Source of the DNA: SFLA01 sp045595165
GTDB taxonomy: Bacteria > Bacillota > Clostridia > Oscillospirales > CAG-382
DNA length: 64,000 nucleotides
Direction: 5' to 3'
Assembly: GCA_045595165.1 (NCBI GenBank)
Contig: JAZNZY010000032.1
Location: 15,021-79,020, forward strand
Position numbers and translations under genes: made by a program. The notes below the pieces were generated by a model. The model was given only the letters and a program-made list of their open reading frames with translations, did no database searches and had not been told where the DNA came from. Positions 41,980-51,134 of the stretch are shown here, piece by piece; position 1 is the stretch's first letter, and every line of letters begins with the position of its first letter.

Positions 41980-43663
41980 CGGCGTTTTTTGCCGCGCTCT
42001 CGGCGAAGAATTGAATAAACTCGCAGGAGCGAAAATAGAAAAAATACATCATATCAGCAGTAAAGAGCTGGTTTTCGAACTGTTCGGTGGAGAGAAAACC
42101 ACACTGCTTGTATCGGCGTTGCCTTCTGCGCCCCGAATTTGTTTTATAAAGGAATATGACCGTCCCCAAAATCCCACAATGCTGTGTATGCTTTTCAGAA
42201 AGCACCTTTCCGGCGGACGTGTGTTGAGCGTTTCTGCGTTGCCCGATGAGCGTATTATCAGATTTGCCTTCGTCGCCGCAGACGAGCTGGGACATCCTGC
42301 CGAAAAGCACCTTTATATCGAGCTTATGGGTAAGTATTCCAACTGTATCCTTTGCTCGGAGGACGATAGGATATTGGGCGCATTTTCCGTTTCCGATGTA
42401 ACAGATAAGCGTTGCATTATGTCCGGCGCAAGGTACGAGCCGCCGGAAAAGCAAGATAAATTCCCGCCGTTTTCCGTAACGAAAGAACAGTTTTTGCTCC
42501 TTGCGGAGAGAAACTCCCACCGCACGGCAGACGATTTTTTGCTTTCTTCCTTCCTTGGATTTTCTCCCGTTACCGCCCGTGAGGTATCCTTTAAAGCTAC
42601 CGGCGAAACGGACGCTTTGCTGATCACAGCGGATAAAGAAAAGCTGTGGAGCGAATTTGACAAACTGCTTTCCTCTGTGCGAGAGGGCAACGTTACTCCG
42701 TATATTGCCGATGGAGGCAAGGCGTTTTCCTATACCACCTTGTATCAATACGGCGGCGAGGGAAAACGGTATGATACTCTCACACAGCTTTTGGGAGAGT
42801 TTTATGCGGAAAAAGCCTCTCTTGCCGAAATAAAACAGCTTTCTTTTGATATTTCCCGTGTGCTGGGAACGGTTAAAAACCGTCTTGAAAAAAAGCTTGT
42901 TTCCCAAAAAAACGAGCTTTCCGATTGCGCAAAAAAGGATATTTACCGCAATAGGGGAGATATTATTACTGCAAACATTTATCGTATTCCTCAAGGCGCA
43001 TCATCCGTAACGGCAATGGATTATTCCACGGGCGAGGAAGTTACCATTCCTCTTGATACCCGTCTTTCCGCTGCCCGCAACGCACAGCGCTTATACGGAA
43101 AATACGCAAAGCTCAAAAGAGCCGAGGAACATCTTACCGCTCTTATTGCTTCGGGCGAGCAGGAGCTTTCCTATGTCCGCACCGTTGAGGATGCGCTCTC
43201 CCGCGCCCGTACCCGCAAGGAACTGGATGAGATCCGCCTTGAATTGGGTGAGGTGGGTTATATGTCCGCACCGATGGGCAAGAAGGGCAGTAAAAAGACT
43301 CCTGCGGGACAGCCGCTCGTGTTTACTACCACGGACGGTATGCGCGTGCTGGTGGGCAGAAATAACAGACAAAACGATTCCCTCACGGCGGGCGCGGACA
43401 AAAACGATATTTGGTTTCACGTTAAAAACTTTCCCGGTTCCCACGTTATACTTTGCACGGAGGGCGATGAACCTACGGACAGAGATTATACCCAGGCGGC
43501 GATGTTGGCGGCGTATCATTCTTCTATCCGTGGCGCTTCCAATGCGGAGGTTGATTATACCCGTGTGAGATACGTAAAAAAACCGTCGGGCAGCAAACCG
43601 GGATACGTTACCTACGATAAATACTACACCGCCATTGTGGACGGTGTAATGCCTCAGCTTTGA
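41972..43663 (+). CDS. rqcH: Ribosome quality control protein RqcH (NFACT/FbpA family)
   Basis: A 563-residue protein: NFACT-N domain (about 1-240) with LYIELMGKYSNCIL, helix-hairpin and coiled-coil region (about 280-420), and NFACT-R domain with NDIWFHVKNFPGSHVIL near 480. RqcH binds stalled 50S subunits and adds alanine tails to nascent chains to mark them for degradation. Older annotation calls it fibronectin-binding protein. It overlaps the Nif3 gene by eight bases. Confidence 0.94.
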   Translation: MLDGVFCRALGEELNKLAGAKIEKIHHISSKELVFELFGGEKTTLLVSALPSAPRICFIKEYDRPQNPTMLCMLFRKHLSGGRVLSVSALPDERIIRFAFVAADELGHPAEKHLYIELMGKYSNCILCSEDDRILGAFSVSDVTDKRCIMSGARYEPPEKQDKFPPFSVTKEQFLLLAERNSHRTADDFLLSSFLGFSPVTAREVSFKATGETDALLITADKEKLWSEFDKLLSSVREGNVTPYIADGGKAFSYTTLYQYGGEGKRYDTLTQLLGEFYAEKASLAEIKQLSFDISRVLGTVKNRLEKKLVSQKNELSDCAKKDIYRNRGDIITANIYRIPQGASSVTAMDYSTGEEVTIPLDTRLSAARNAQRLYGKYAKLKRAEEHLTALIASGEQELSYVRTVEDALSRARTRKELDEIRLELGEVGYMSAPMGKKGSKKTPAGQPLVFTTTDGMRVLVGRNNRQNDSLTAGADKNDIWFHVKNFPGSHVILCTEGDEPTDRDYTQAAMLAAYHSSIRGASNAEVDYTRVRYVKKPSGSKPGYVTYDKYYTAIVDGVMPQL

Positions 43664-43677
43664 AAGGAGAAAACATT

Positions 43678-43890
43678 ATGGCATTAAAAGACGATTGGAA
43701 AAAACTCGGCAAGGATTTCAAGGAGATCGGTTCGGATCTTAAGGAATCTAAAATCGAAGGAAAAAACCTCAAATCCTTGGGAAAGCATTTCGGTAAAGCC
43801 TTTGTAAACAGCGTTGAAAAGGGCGTGGATGTGGTTTCCGAAGCGGTTGAGGACGTTGTAGAAGACGTCACAAAAAAAGAAGATAAATAA
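43678..43890 (+). CDS. Small charged helical protein, unknown function
   Basis: A 70-residue Lys/Glu/Asp-rich protein (ALKDDWKKLGKDFKEIGSDL) with no membrane segment and no Cys. The pattern suggests amphipathic helices. AAAGGAG is well placed before the ATG at 43678, 15 bases after rqcH, and a terminator follows, so it is a genuine gene at the end of the operon. No family assigned. Confidence 0.8.
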   Translation: MALKDDWKKLGKDFKEIGSDLKESKIEGKNLKSLGKHFGKAFVNSVEKGVDVVSEAVEDVVEDVTKKEDK

Positions 43891-43894
43891 AATT

Positions 43895-43928
43895 CAACCC
43901 CTAAAATGCAAAAGCGTTTTAGGGGTTG
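43895..43928. terminator. Bidirectional intrinsic terminator
   Basis: CAACCCCTAAAA pairs with TTTTAGGGGTTG; the loop contains a further short GC-AAAA-GC stem. It lies between convergent genes. Confidence 0.75.
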
Positions 43929-43932
43929 TCTG

Positions 43933-45099
43933 TTATTTATTTTTCATTGCTTTGGTAAGCAGCTTTGCTACGTCAGCCTTTGTCATTTCCGTATCCTTGT
44001 CCTGCTCGGATGAGAATACACCGCCGTATCCGGCGGCATTAAGGGCGGATATCGCCATCTGCTCCGCTTCGCCTCTGGTGATATTATCTGTGGGCGCAAA
44101 TTTTCCGTTGCCCAATTCCACTATATCCTCTCTCAAAGCGAGGGCAAGATAACCCTTTGCAACGTTGGTTAAGATATCGTCATCCTCGAACAGCGTATCC
44201 TCGCATATCTCAACGTTCTTATCCATACCCATAGCGGTGATAAGCATAACCAGATAATCTATTCTTTTCACCTTTTCGGTGGGCGAGAAGAAATATTCTC
44301 CCTCACGAAGCTCATAGGTCATTACATCGGTCTGGGACATCATTACCGCGCAGGAATAAGCATCGCTTCCCGCCATATCAGCAAACGTAATATTTTTGCT
44401 GTTCTTTTCCACGTTTACCGTTACCGTTGCGATCTCGGAAACAAGACCGTATTCATCGGAAACCGTATAAGAAAAGCTGTCTTTTCCCTTGTAGCCATCG
44501 CGGGGAGTGTATTCAACGCTGCCCTCGGCGTTTACTTTAATCGTTCCGTTGGCGGGGTAGGTTTCAATTTTTACCTGCATTTTGTCCCCGTTGGGGTCCG
44601 CTATAGCAAGCTGATGATATACGGGAATGTTGGATACAGTCATTATATCCTCGTCCGTGGCGATCGGCGCAACGTTTACGGAGTTTTTAAGAGTTATAAT
44701 ACAGGGAATATCTGTTTCCGTCCAATCGGATGTGCCTGCACGGAAGGAAAAGGATGTGCCTGCAATATCCGCAGATGCGGGAGTGAAAGCAAGGTAGGTC
44801 AATGAAGATACGGGTATGGTCTGCCCAACAACCACCTTTTCGCCGCAGACAGTAAGTGTTCCCGCGGTTTCCGCAGGAAGCGCCGTTACCACGATATAAG
44901 TTATTTCTTTTCCCGTTACGTTTTCAAAATCCGATTTCGTAAAGTTGACGGGTTTATCGGTAATACCGCATTTTTGCATAACTGTCTGTGATTTCAATAC
45001 GCTGATGGCAGGCGATAATCCGTACCCTTCGGCGGATGCGCTTACGCCGTACGTGCCTATTAACAGCATAAGAAAACCGATGATAAAAAGCTTTTTCAT
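43933..45099 (-). CDS. Secreted protein with cadherin/Ig-like domain and S-layer homology domains
   Basis: A 388-residue exported protein. The signal peptide covers about residues 1-23 (ends VSASAEG). A Cys-containing region of unknown fold follows, then an Ig/cadherin-like repeat at about 147-230 (PRDGYKGKDSFSYTVSDEYG). The C-terminal 150 residues resemble two and a half SLH domains (FADMAGSDAYS, ITRGEAEQMAIS, MTKADVAKLLT), which would attach it to the cell wall. AAGGGG precedes the ATG. The function is probably structural or adhesive. Confidence 0.85.
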   Translation of the reverse strand: MKKLFIIGFLMLLIGTYGVSASAEGYGLSPAISVLKSQTVMQKCGITDKPVNFTKSDFENVTGKEITYIVVTALPAETAGTLTVCGEKVVVGQTIPVSSLTYLAFTPASADIAGTSFSFRAGTSDWTETDIPCIITLKNSVNVAPIATDEDIMTVSNIPVYHQLAIADPNGDKMQVKIETYPANGTIKVNAEGSVEYTPRDGYKGKDSFSYTVSDEYGLVSEIATVTVNVEKNSKNITFADMAGSDAYSCAVMMSQTDVMTYELREGEYFFSPTEKVKRIDYLVMLITAMGMDKNVEICEDTLFEDDDILTNVAKGYLALALREDIVELGNGKFAPTDNITRGEAEQMAISALNAAGYGGVFSSEQDKDTEMTKADVAKLLTKAMKNK

Positions 45100-45149
45100 T
45101 AAATACGCCCCTTTTTGTTAAAATAAGTGTGTAACATTAATTTTCCCTT

Positions 45150-45179
45150 AATATAAAAAAATATTGCAAAAGTGCGCAA
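45150..45179 (-). promoter_or_regulatory. Possible promoter of the SLH protein gene
   Basis: On the minus strand: -35 TTGCGC, 18-base spacer, -10 TATATT. It overlaps the divergent mnmA promoter, so the two would compete for polymerase. Confidence 0.35.
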
Positions 45180-45192
45180 AATATAGTACAAT
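45164..45192 (+). promoter_or_regulatory. Promoter of mnmA
   Basis: -35 TTGCAA, 17-base spacer, -10 TACAAT, about 40 bases before the GTG start. A small inverted repeat (AGTAAAA/TTTTACT, 45198-45214) lies in the leader. Confidence 0.65.
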
Positions 45193-45231
45193 TTTTAAGT
45201 AAAATGTTTTTACTAAAAAGGAGAGATTTGT

Positions 45232-46254
45232 GTGTCGGACATTCTTGTTGCCATAAGCGGCGGAGTTGATAGCTCCGTTGCCGCATACAGATTGAAAAAG
45301 GACGGTCATAACGTAAGCGGTGTTTATATGTGTCTTGCGTCCGATAAGGACGAGAGTAACGATGCCCGTGCCGCCGCACAACGCCTCCATATGGATTTTT
45401 ACATTTACGACAAACGTGAGGCGTTCAAAGATAAAGTCGTTTCACGCTTCGCCAGGGAGTATTTAAAAGGGCTCACTCCCAATCCTTGTGTTTTCTGTAA
45501 TGAAACAATGAAGTTTCCTGCCCTTTTTGAAAAAGCGGATGAACTCTCGGTTTCTCTCACCGCAACGGGGCATTATGCGGGCATATACGAGCGTGGCGGC
45601 GTGTATTATCTGCGCAAAAGCAAAAACACCTTAAAAGACCAAAGCTATATGCTGTACCGTCTTAACCAAAAAATGCTTTCCCGCCTTATCTTTCCTATCG
45701 GCGATATGAACAAGGACGACGTGCGCGCTTTGGCAGAGGAGGGGAATATCCCCGTGGCTCACAAGGCGGACAGTCAGGATATATGCTTCGTGCCCGATGG
45801 GGACTATCGTCCCATTATCGCTAAGTACTGTGCTTCGCCTTCAAAGGCGGGGGATTTCGTGTACGAGGACGGCAGAATTATCGGCAAGCACAAGGGTATA
45901 GAAGCATATACCATCGGTCAGCGAAAAGGGCTTGGCATCGCTTGGGAGCATCCTCTGTACGTTATCGGCAAGGATATTTCGACTAACCGTGTCCTGCTTG
46001 GCAAAAACGAAAGCCTTTTTGCCGATATCCTTACAGCATCCGACGTAGTGTATTGCTCGGAGCAAATGCCAAGGACCTTCCGTTGCGAAGCAAAAGTGCG
46101 CTATAGTCACACGGGCGCTATGTGTACCGTAACACAGCTTACCGAAAATACGGTGTCCGTGCAGTTTGATACTCATCAGCGCGCCATAACCCCCGGTCAA
46201 TCGGTAGTGTTTTACGATGGCGATACGGTTATCGGCGGCGGATATATAGATTGA
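45232..46254 (+). CDS. mnmA: tRNA 2-thiouridine synthase
   Basis: A 340-residue PP-loop enzyme. AISGGVDSSVAAYRL is the ATP pyrophosphatase loop; the two catalytic Cys are in TPNPCVFCN (about 87) and ADSQDICFVP (about 187). YTIGQRKGLG is a family signature. It makes s2U34 in tRNA for Lys, Glu and Gln using sulfur from a cysteine desulfurase. The start is GTG with AAAGGAGAG upstream. Confidence 0.94.
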   Translation: MSDILVAISGGVDSSVAAYRLKKDGHNVSGVYMCLASDKDESNDARAAAQRLHMDFYIYDKREAFKDKVVSRFAREYLKGLTPNPCVFCNETMKFPALFEKADELSVSLTATGHYAGIYERGGVYYLRKSKNTLKDQSYMLYRLNQKMLSRLIFPIGDMNKDDVRALAEEGNIPVAHKADSQDICFVPDGDYRPIIAKYCASPSKAGDFVYEDGRIIGKHKGIEAYTIGQRKGLGIAWEHPLYVIGKDISTNRVLLGKNESLFADILTASDVVYCSEQMPRTFRCEAKVRYSHTGAMCTVTQLTENTVSVQFDTHQRAITPGQSVVFYDGDTVIGGGYID

Positions 46255-46268
46255 AAGGAACTAACTTA

Positions 46269-46946
46269 ATGGAAACTCGCTTTGACCGCATCTATCCTAT
46301 TTTAGGCGAAGACGGAGTAAAAAAGCTTCAAAAATCCCACGTTTTGCTGTTGGGTATAGGCGGTGTCGGTGCGGCGGCAGGTGAAGCCTTGGTGCGTGGC
46401 GGTATAGGAAGCATCACCGCCGTGGATTGCGATACCGTTAACGTCACCAATATCAACCGCCAGCTTATAGCGGACAGTACGGTTTTGGGTAAAACAAAAA
46501 CCGAAGTCGCCTTGGAAAAATGGCGGTCCATCGCACCCGATTCCAATATAAGAGTAATTAACGCCTTTTATTCCGAGGAAAATCCTATCCCGCTTGACGA
46601 ATACGATTATATTCTGGATTGCATAGATTCCGTTTCATCAAAGCTGTTTTTGATACAAAGCGCTGTCAACGCAGGCGTGCCTATTATTTCCTGTATGGGA
46701 ACGGGCAACAAGCTTGATCCCACAAGGCTGGAGGTTTCGGATATTTCAAAAACTTCGGTTTGTCCCCTTGCCAAGGTAATGCGCGTTGAATTACGCAAAA
46801 GGGGAATAAACCATCTTAAAGTAATATATTCAAAGGAAGAACCGGTAATAAAAAGCCGTGTTCCCGCCTCCGTTTCCTTCGTGCCTCCCGTAGCGGGATT
46901 TATAATGGCGGGGGAAGTAATAAAAGACATTTGCAAAGTGGAGTAG
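46269..46946 (+). CDS. tcdA: tRNA threonylcarbamoyladenosine dehydratase
   Basis: A 225-residue E1-like (ThiF/HesA) protein. LLGIGGVGAAAGEALVRGG is the nucleotide-binding loop, NINRQL the conserved Asn-Arg region, and the start ETRFDRIYPILGEDGV is typical of TcdA. It cyclises t6A37 in tRNA to the hydantoin form with ATP. The ATG at 46269 follows GAAAGGA. It sits between two other tRNA/rRNA-related genes. Confidence 0.9.
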   Translation: METRFDRIYPILGEDGVKKLQKSHVLLLGIGGVGAAAGEALVRGGIGSITAVDCDTVNVTNINRQLIADSTVLGKTKTEVALEKWRSIAPDSNIRVINAFYSEENPIPLDEYDYILDCIDSVSSKLFLIQSAVNAGVPIISCMGTGNKLDPTRLEVSDISKTSVCPLAKVMRVELRKRGINHLKVIYSKEEPVIKSRVPASVSFVPPVAGFIMAGEVIKDICKVE

Positions 46947-46951
46947 ATGAT

Positions 46952-47521
46952 ATGAAAAAAGTTTGGAAACCGGGTACTCTTTTAGCTCCCGTGCCGCCTA
47001 CTATGGTGTCCTGCGGAACTATGGAAAACCCAAATATACTTACCGTCGGCTGGACGGGAATTACCTGCACCGATCCTGCCCAGACATATATTTCCGTCCG
47101 CAAGGAACGGCACTCCCACAGCATTATTTCGGAAAACGGATATTTCGTTATAAACCTTCCCACCGTTTCTTTGGCAAAGGCGTGCGATTTTTGCGGTGTA
47201 AAAAGCGGCAGGGATATAAATAAATTCGCTCATCTTGGGCTCACTCCCGTTGCGAGCGAGAATTCGGGCTGTCCCGCTATCGGTGAATGTCCCGTTTCTA
47301 TCGAATGTAAGGTGGATAGGGTGATCCCTCTGGGAAGCCACGATATGTTTATGGCAACCATCCTTTCCGTTTCGGTAGATGAAAAGATTATCGAAGAAAG
47401 CGGCAGACTTGCTCTGGAAAAAGCAGACCTGTTGGCATATGCTCACGGCAGTTATTTTGCCTTGGGCAAAAGCGTGGGCACTTTTGGATTTTCAGTAAGA
47501 AAGAAGAAAAAACGCAGATGA
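46952..47521 (+). CDS. Flavin reductase-like (FMN-binding split barrel) protein
   Basis: A 189-residue protein of the flavin reductase-like family. TVGWTGITCTDPAQTYISVR and YFVINLPTV are typical of the split-barrel flavin site. Proteins of this type reduce flavins or act as NAD(P)H:flavin oxidoreductases; the partner is unknown. The ATG at 46952 has a GGAG site. It overlaps rlmH by four bases. Confidence 0.88.
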   Translation: MKKVWKPGTLLAPVPPTMVSCGTMENPNILTVGWTGITCTDPAQTYISVRKERHSHSIISENGYFVINLPTVSLAKACDFCGVKSGRDINKFAHLGLTPVASENSGCPAIGECPVSIECKVDRVIPLGSHDMFMATILSVSVDEKIIEESGRLALEKADLLAYAHGSYFALGKSVGTFGFSVRKKKKRR

Positions 47522-47958
47522 ACGTAACCATTATTCACGTTGGCGATTTTAAAGAGGATTATTTCCGCCAAGCAGAAAAGGAATATGCAAAACGCCTTTC
47601 CGCATACTGCACCTTCAAGACTATCTTCGTAAAGGAAGAGGAAAACTTAAAAAGAGAAGCGGAAAAAGTGCTTTCTCTTCTTCCCGCAAAGGCAAAAAAG
47701 ATTGCGCTTTGCGTAGAGGGAAAACAGCTTTCCAGCGAAGAGTTTGCTTCCGTAATCGAAGACACCCGCTTTGGCTTTTCGGAGATATGCTTTGTTATCG
47801 GTTCCTCCTGCGGTCTGGATGAGAGCGTAAAACGCGCTTGCGATATCCGCCTTTCCTTTTCCAAAATGACACTTCCTCACAGACTTATGCGTATCGTTTT
47901 AGAAGAACAGATATACCGCGCCTTTACCATCTTAGCGGGAAAAACTTACCATAAATAA
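47518..47958 (+). CDS. rlmH: 23S rRNA (pseudouridine1915-N3)-methyltransferase
   Basis: A 146-residue SPOUT methyltransferase slightly shorter than the usual 155-160. FVIGSSCGLDESVK is the knot region binding SAM, and MTLPHRLMRIVLEEQIYRAF is the highly conserved C-terminal signature. It methylates helix 69 of the large subunit on assembled ribosomes. Confidence 0.95.
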   Translation: MNVTIIHVGDFKEDYFRQAEKEYAKRLSAYCTFKTIFVKEEENLKREAEKVLSLLPAKAKKIALCVEGKQLSSEEFASVIEDTRFGFSEICFVIGSSCGLDESVKRACDIRLSFSKMTLPHRLMRIVLEEQIYRAFTILAGKTYHK

Positions 47959-47971
47959 AGGAGATTCCAAA

Positions 47972-48424
47972 ATGAAGAAAATGCTTTTATTAACCTTGGT
48001 TTTTGCGCTAACCGTATTTTCTGTCGGCTGTAATAACGCGCCTGCAAGTGCTGATGATGTGGAGATCCTTTTTGCCGATAACCTGCTTGACGGCGGATAC
48101 TTCGGCGATCATCTTGATGAATTTGATATAGATGCTGTTACCGATTACGTTATCGAAAACGAAGCGCTGATCCCTGACGGTAAGGAAACGGAAGTGCTTT
48201 CTGTCCTTGAATCCGAAGCGGTTATGCAAAAGATCACTGCACGAATTGAAAAGGAAACGGCAGGGTGCTATTCGTTTGAATTAAAAAATACCAACCGCAT
48301 TTATCTTGAAAACGGAGATGCGGCGGTTCTGTATACCTACAGCGTTACCTATTTTGAAACCGATTCTTCCGACAGCGACATACAGTACAGCATCAGCCGA
48401 AGCATTTCTGTACTTGTAAAATAG
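47972..48424 (+). CDS. Small lipoprotein, unknown function
   Basis: A 150-residue protein with a lipoprotein signal peptide (about 1-19, lipobox SVGC). The mature part is acidic and likely alpha/beta, with no recognisable domain. AAAGGAG precedes the ATG 14 bases after rlmH, and a terminator follows. Confidence 0.8.
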   Translation: MKKMLLLTLVFALTVFSVGCNNAPASADDVEILFADNLLDGGYFGDHLDEFDIDAVTDYVIENEALIPDGKETEVLSVLESEAVMQKITARIEKETAGCYSFELKNTNRIYLENGDAAVLYTYSVTYFETDSSDSDIQYSISRSISVLVK

Positions 48425-48428
48425 CCGT

Positions 48429-48456
48429 TTGCAACCGCAGGTTGCAACGCTTTTTT
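48429..48456 (+). terminator. Intrinsic terminator
   Basis: TTGCAACC pairs with GGTTGCAA around GCA; CGC and six T follow. Confidence 0.75.
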
Positions 48457-48487
48457 CGCAAATTTTCCTTATTCTATCACAGGTTTA

Positions 48488-48516
48488 TTGACCTTTTCGT
48501 AAATGTTTGCTATGCT
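48488..48516 (+). promoter_or_regulatory. Promoter of the 48568 regulator
   Basis: -35 TTGACC, 17-base spacer, -10 TATGCT, about 50 bases before the ATG. Confidence 0.6.
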
Positions 48517-48567
48517 TTTTACATAGAAAGCTTGCAGGCGTAAAACGAAACGAAAGGAAAATGTATT

Positions 48568-49710
48568 ATGTTTGATATGAAGAGGTTTGCGCAGTTTCTC
48601 GTAGGGAAACGGCGTGAAAAGAATATAACCCAAGGTCAGCTTGCGGATATGGTGGGAGTATCACACCAAGCGGTAAGCAAGTGGGAGAGGGGTGAAACTA
48701 TGCCCGAAATCTCCAAGCTTTCCGACCTTTCTTCTGCCCTTAACGTTCCTACAGAGGATATTGTTGCGGCGATGCATACCGACGGAAACGATGCCTCTTC
48801 CAAAAACGAATGTATGGACCAAGAGTATTACGCTCTTCCCGATAAAACTCTTGTGGGCGACGTATGCGCATTAGCGCCCTATTTAAGTAAAGAAGCCCTT
48901 ACCACCGCCATAACCGAGATCGCTATCGCAAAGGGAAGCGGTATCGCAAAGCTTCTTTTTAAATATGCGGATGATGAAATTCTGCGGGAAGTGGCGTTGC
49001 TGGTTTTTGCAACGGATACGGATAAAGGCAGACTGGATCTGGTTCCGTACTTACCCCAGGAAGAGATCACAAAGCTTATCTTAAACCGTTATTCTTCCGG
49101 CGGTATCGGTTCAATGCTTCCTCTGTTGCCATATTCCAAGGATTTTGAAGTGGTGGATATGATCTTCAAATCCATCGTGAGCAAAGACGGCAACTGGAAT
49201 GTGCTCAAGCCCGTTATTGCCGATCTTATGCCCGAGGTCGTGGTTACAAACGGCATAGATTATGCGGTAAAGCACGGTATCGGCTGCTTCGGCGCATGGT
49301 GGGGAGTTTTAGGGTACGAGAATATTGCAAAGATCTTCATCGGCTATTGCAGACATTTTGACCATTCCTTCCGAGCCTGGTCGGATATTGCCCCCCATCT
49401 GGGACGGGCAGATAAACGCCTTATCCTTGATGAATTGGATAAAATGCATTCTGACGGATATAATTTCGATTTCGAAGTAAATCCTTTACAGCTTCAGGCG
49501 CTCCCTGCGGATATCCGCGATCGGCTTACAAAATACGGCGTCCGTCCCGATGCAAGAGGAACGCCAAACGTAAACTTCAGTATGGGTGTGCCCTATGTTC
49601 CCAATAATTTTTCCGAATTTGAAGAGTATATTCAGGAACTCGAATCCAGAATAGAAGAACTGGAATCCCGAATAGACGATCTTGAAGACAGGCTTGACGA
49701 TATGGAATAA
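48568..49710 (+). CDS. Xre-family regulator with repeat domain and coiled-coil tail
   Basis: A 380-residue protein. Residues 1-65 are a Cro/C1 helix-turn-helix (ITQGQLADMVGVSHQAVSKW). A long helical-repeat region follows with units such as LAPYLSKEALTTAITE and LLPYSKDFEVVDMIF. The last 30 residues repeat ELESRIEELESRIDDLEDR, a dimerising coiled coil. It resembles the shorter regulator at 16038 in layout. It stands alone between two terminators, so its targets are elsewhere. Confidence 0.85.
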   Translation: MFDMKRFAQFLVGKRREKNITQGQLADMVGVSHQAVSKWERGETMPEISKLSDLSSALNVPTEDIVAAMHTDGNDASSKNECMDQEYYALPDKTLVGDVCALAPYLSKEALTTAITEIAIAKGSGIAKLLFKYADDEILREVALLVFATDTDKGRLDLVPYLPQEEITKLILNRYSSGGIGSMLPLLPYSKDFEVVDMIFKSIVSKDGNWNVLKPVIADLMPEVVVTNGIDYAVKHGIGCFGAWWGVLGYENIAKIFIGYCRHFDHSFRAWSDIAPHLGRADKRLILDELDKMHSDGYNFDFEVNPLQLQALPADIRDRLTKYGVRPDARGTPNVNFSMGVPYVPNNFSEFEEYIQELESRIEELESRIDDLEDRLDDME

Positions 49711-49725
49711 AAACCACCCGATACA

Positions 49726-49754
49726 AAAACGGACTGCACACAGCAGTCCGTTTT
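49726..49754. terminator. Bidirectional intrinsic terminator
   Basis: AAAACGGACTGC pairs with GCAGTCCGTTTT around a five-base loop. It lies between convergent genes. Confidence 0.85.
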
Positions 49755-49758
49755 GCTT

Positions 49759-50304
49759 TTATTTATTATAAATTATCGTACATACAGTGGGCTCTTTTGT
49801 GCCGAAGCGTGTTTCGTGAACGGTATTTTTTACAGGCTTAAGTCCGCACTTTTCGGTTACGCGGGCGGATTGTCTGTTCCATTCAAAATAGCTTATGATA
49901 ATGAAATCCAACTTTTCTACTTTAAAGAGATAATCAATTACCGCTTTTACTGCTTCAGGCATAAGTCCCAATCCCCAGTAATCCTTTGAAAGAACGTAGC
50001 CTAATTCTCTGCCTTTCAGAGAGGCAAGCTCGGGAAAATCATCCTCGCGGTAATATTCAACACCCAATGAACCGATAACTTTTTTATTATATTCAATGGC
50101 GAACACTTTTTTCTTTTCTATAAATCCTTCAAGTATTTGCCTTGATTTTTCCTTGTTTTCGTGGGGGAGCCATCCTGCACGCTGACCGACTCCGTCCACC
50201 CTTGCGTATTCGTAAAAATCATCAAGGTCTTCGTGTTTCCACGGGCGCAGCGTAAGCCGCGGTGTTTGTATTTTTATATTTGTTATATCAATTGGCGGGT
50301 TCAT
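49759..50304 (-). CDS. GNAT acetyltransferase, RimJ/RimL type
   Basis: A 181-residue GNAT enzyme. IQTPRLTLRPWKHEDLDDF opens the protein; LSKDYWGLGLMPEAVKAV is the acetyl-CoA-binding region and NRQSARVTEKCGL the C-terminal signature. It acetylates an amine, perhaps a protein N-terminus or a small molecule. It is the last gene of the minus-strand unit starting at 51899. Confidence 0.9.
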   Translation of the reverse strand: MNPPIDITNIKIQTPRLTLRPWKHEDLDDFYEYARVDGVGQRAGWLPHENKEKSRQILEGFIEKKKVFAIEYNKKVIGSLGVEYYREDDFPELASLKGRELGYVLSKDYWGLGLMPEAVKAVIDYLFKVEKLDFIIISYFEWNRQSARVTEKCGLKPVKNTVHETRFGTKEPTVCTIIYNK

Positions 50305-50306
50305 TT

Positions 50307-51125
50307 TTATTTACTCCAATCTAAATAAACTTGGTCTATAGGCGCTTGCTCGGTAAAGCCTATATTCTTATATGCCGTATTTGAAGAAGGGTTTGAAAGG
50401 TCCGTATACAAAGCAGGCGTTTTCCCGTTTTGCAATATAAGGTCGCTTATACACGCCACTATTGCCGAAGCATAGCCTTTATTTCTGTGTTCGGGCAAGG
50501 TATACACGCCATTTACCGCAACGAATTCTTCGTTTTCTCTCGAGCTTCTTGCCATTGCCACCGCCTTGCCGTTTTCTTTTATAATACGGCAATAGCGGTC
50601 ATTCAAAAGCTTTTTAGCCGTGTTAACGTATTCTTTGTTGCTTGGTAAAACACTTCCAAAGCATTCCAAGCTGAAACACCGTAAAAGCTCGGCAATCGAC
50701 AAAAAGTCCCTTTCCGTAGGCGCTTCGATAACCACGCCTTTGTTTTTCGCGGGAATAACCTTTTCGTTTTTGTAGCTCTGCATATTAACCACGGAAACCT
50801 TCGGACTTTTCCCTTTTATAAAAGGCTCTGCCAACAGTCTTGCCGTTTTGGGTTTTGCAACGAAGGAAAGCTTTTGCCTGCCTTTTTCGAAATATTCGTA
50901 AAAATACCGTGCCAGCTCGGTTTTCGTGTCTTTGTCGATTTCGTCTGAAGTCCACACCCACACCGGCATTTCGGGATGTGATGCACCGATAATAAAGCTC
51001 TTTTCATCGGACATAAGCATTATGGGGTTTTCTTTTATAAGCTCAAGCAGTTGAAAGGGGACAATATCCTTTCGGTATGCATCGCTTTTAAATATTTGGT
51101 TGTTTTTATCTATATTTTTAAACAT
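50307..51125 (-). CDS. GNAT-family acetyltransferase, two-domain
   Basis: A 272-residue protein. The C-terminal about 130 residues are a GNAT domain with GVYTLPEHRNKGYASAIV (the acetyl-CoA loop) and SNTAYKNIGF. The N-terminal half looks like a degenerate GNAT-like domain (AKPKTARLLAEPF). The substrate is unknown. It starts nine bases after the nucleoside phosphorylase. Confidence 0.85.
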   Translation of the reverse strand: MFKNIDKNNQIFKSDAYRKDIVPFQLLELIKENPIMLMSDEKSFIIGASHPEMPVWVWTSDEIDKDTKTELARYFYEYFEKGRQKLSFVAKPKTARLLAEPFIKGKSPKVSVVNMQSYKNEKVIPAKNKGVVIEAPTERDFLSIAELLRCFSLECFGSVLPSNKEYVNTAKKLLNDRYCRIIKENGKAVAMARSSRENEEFVAVNGVYTLPEHRNKGYASAIVACISDLILQNGKTPALYTDLSNPSSNTAYKNIGFTEQAPIDQVYLDWSK

Positions 51126-51134
51126 TTTATTACC

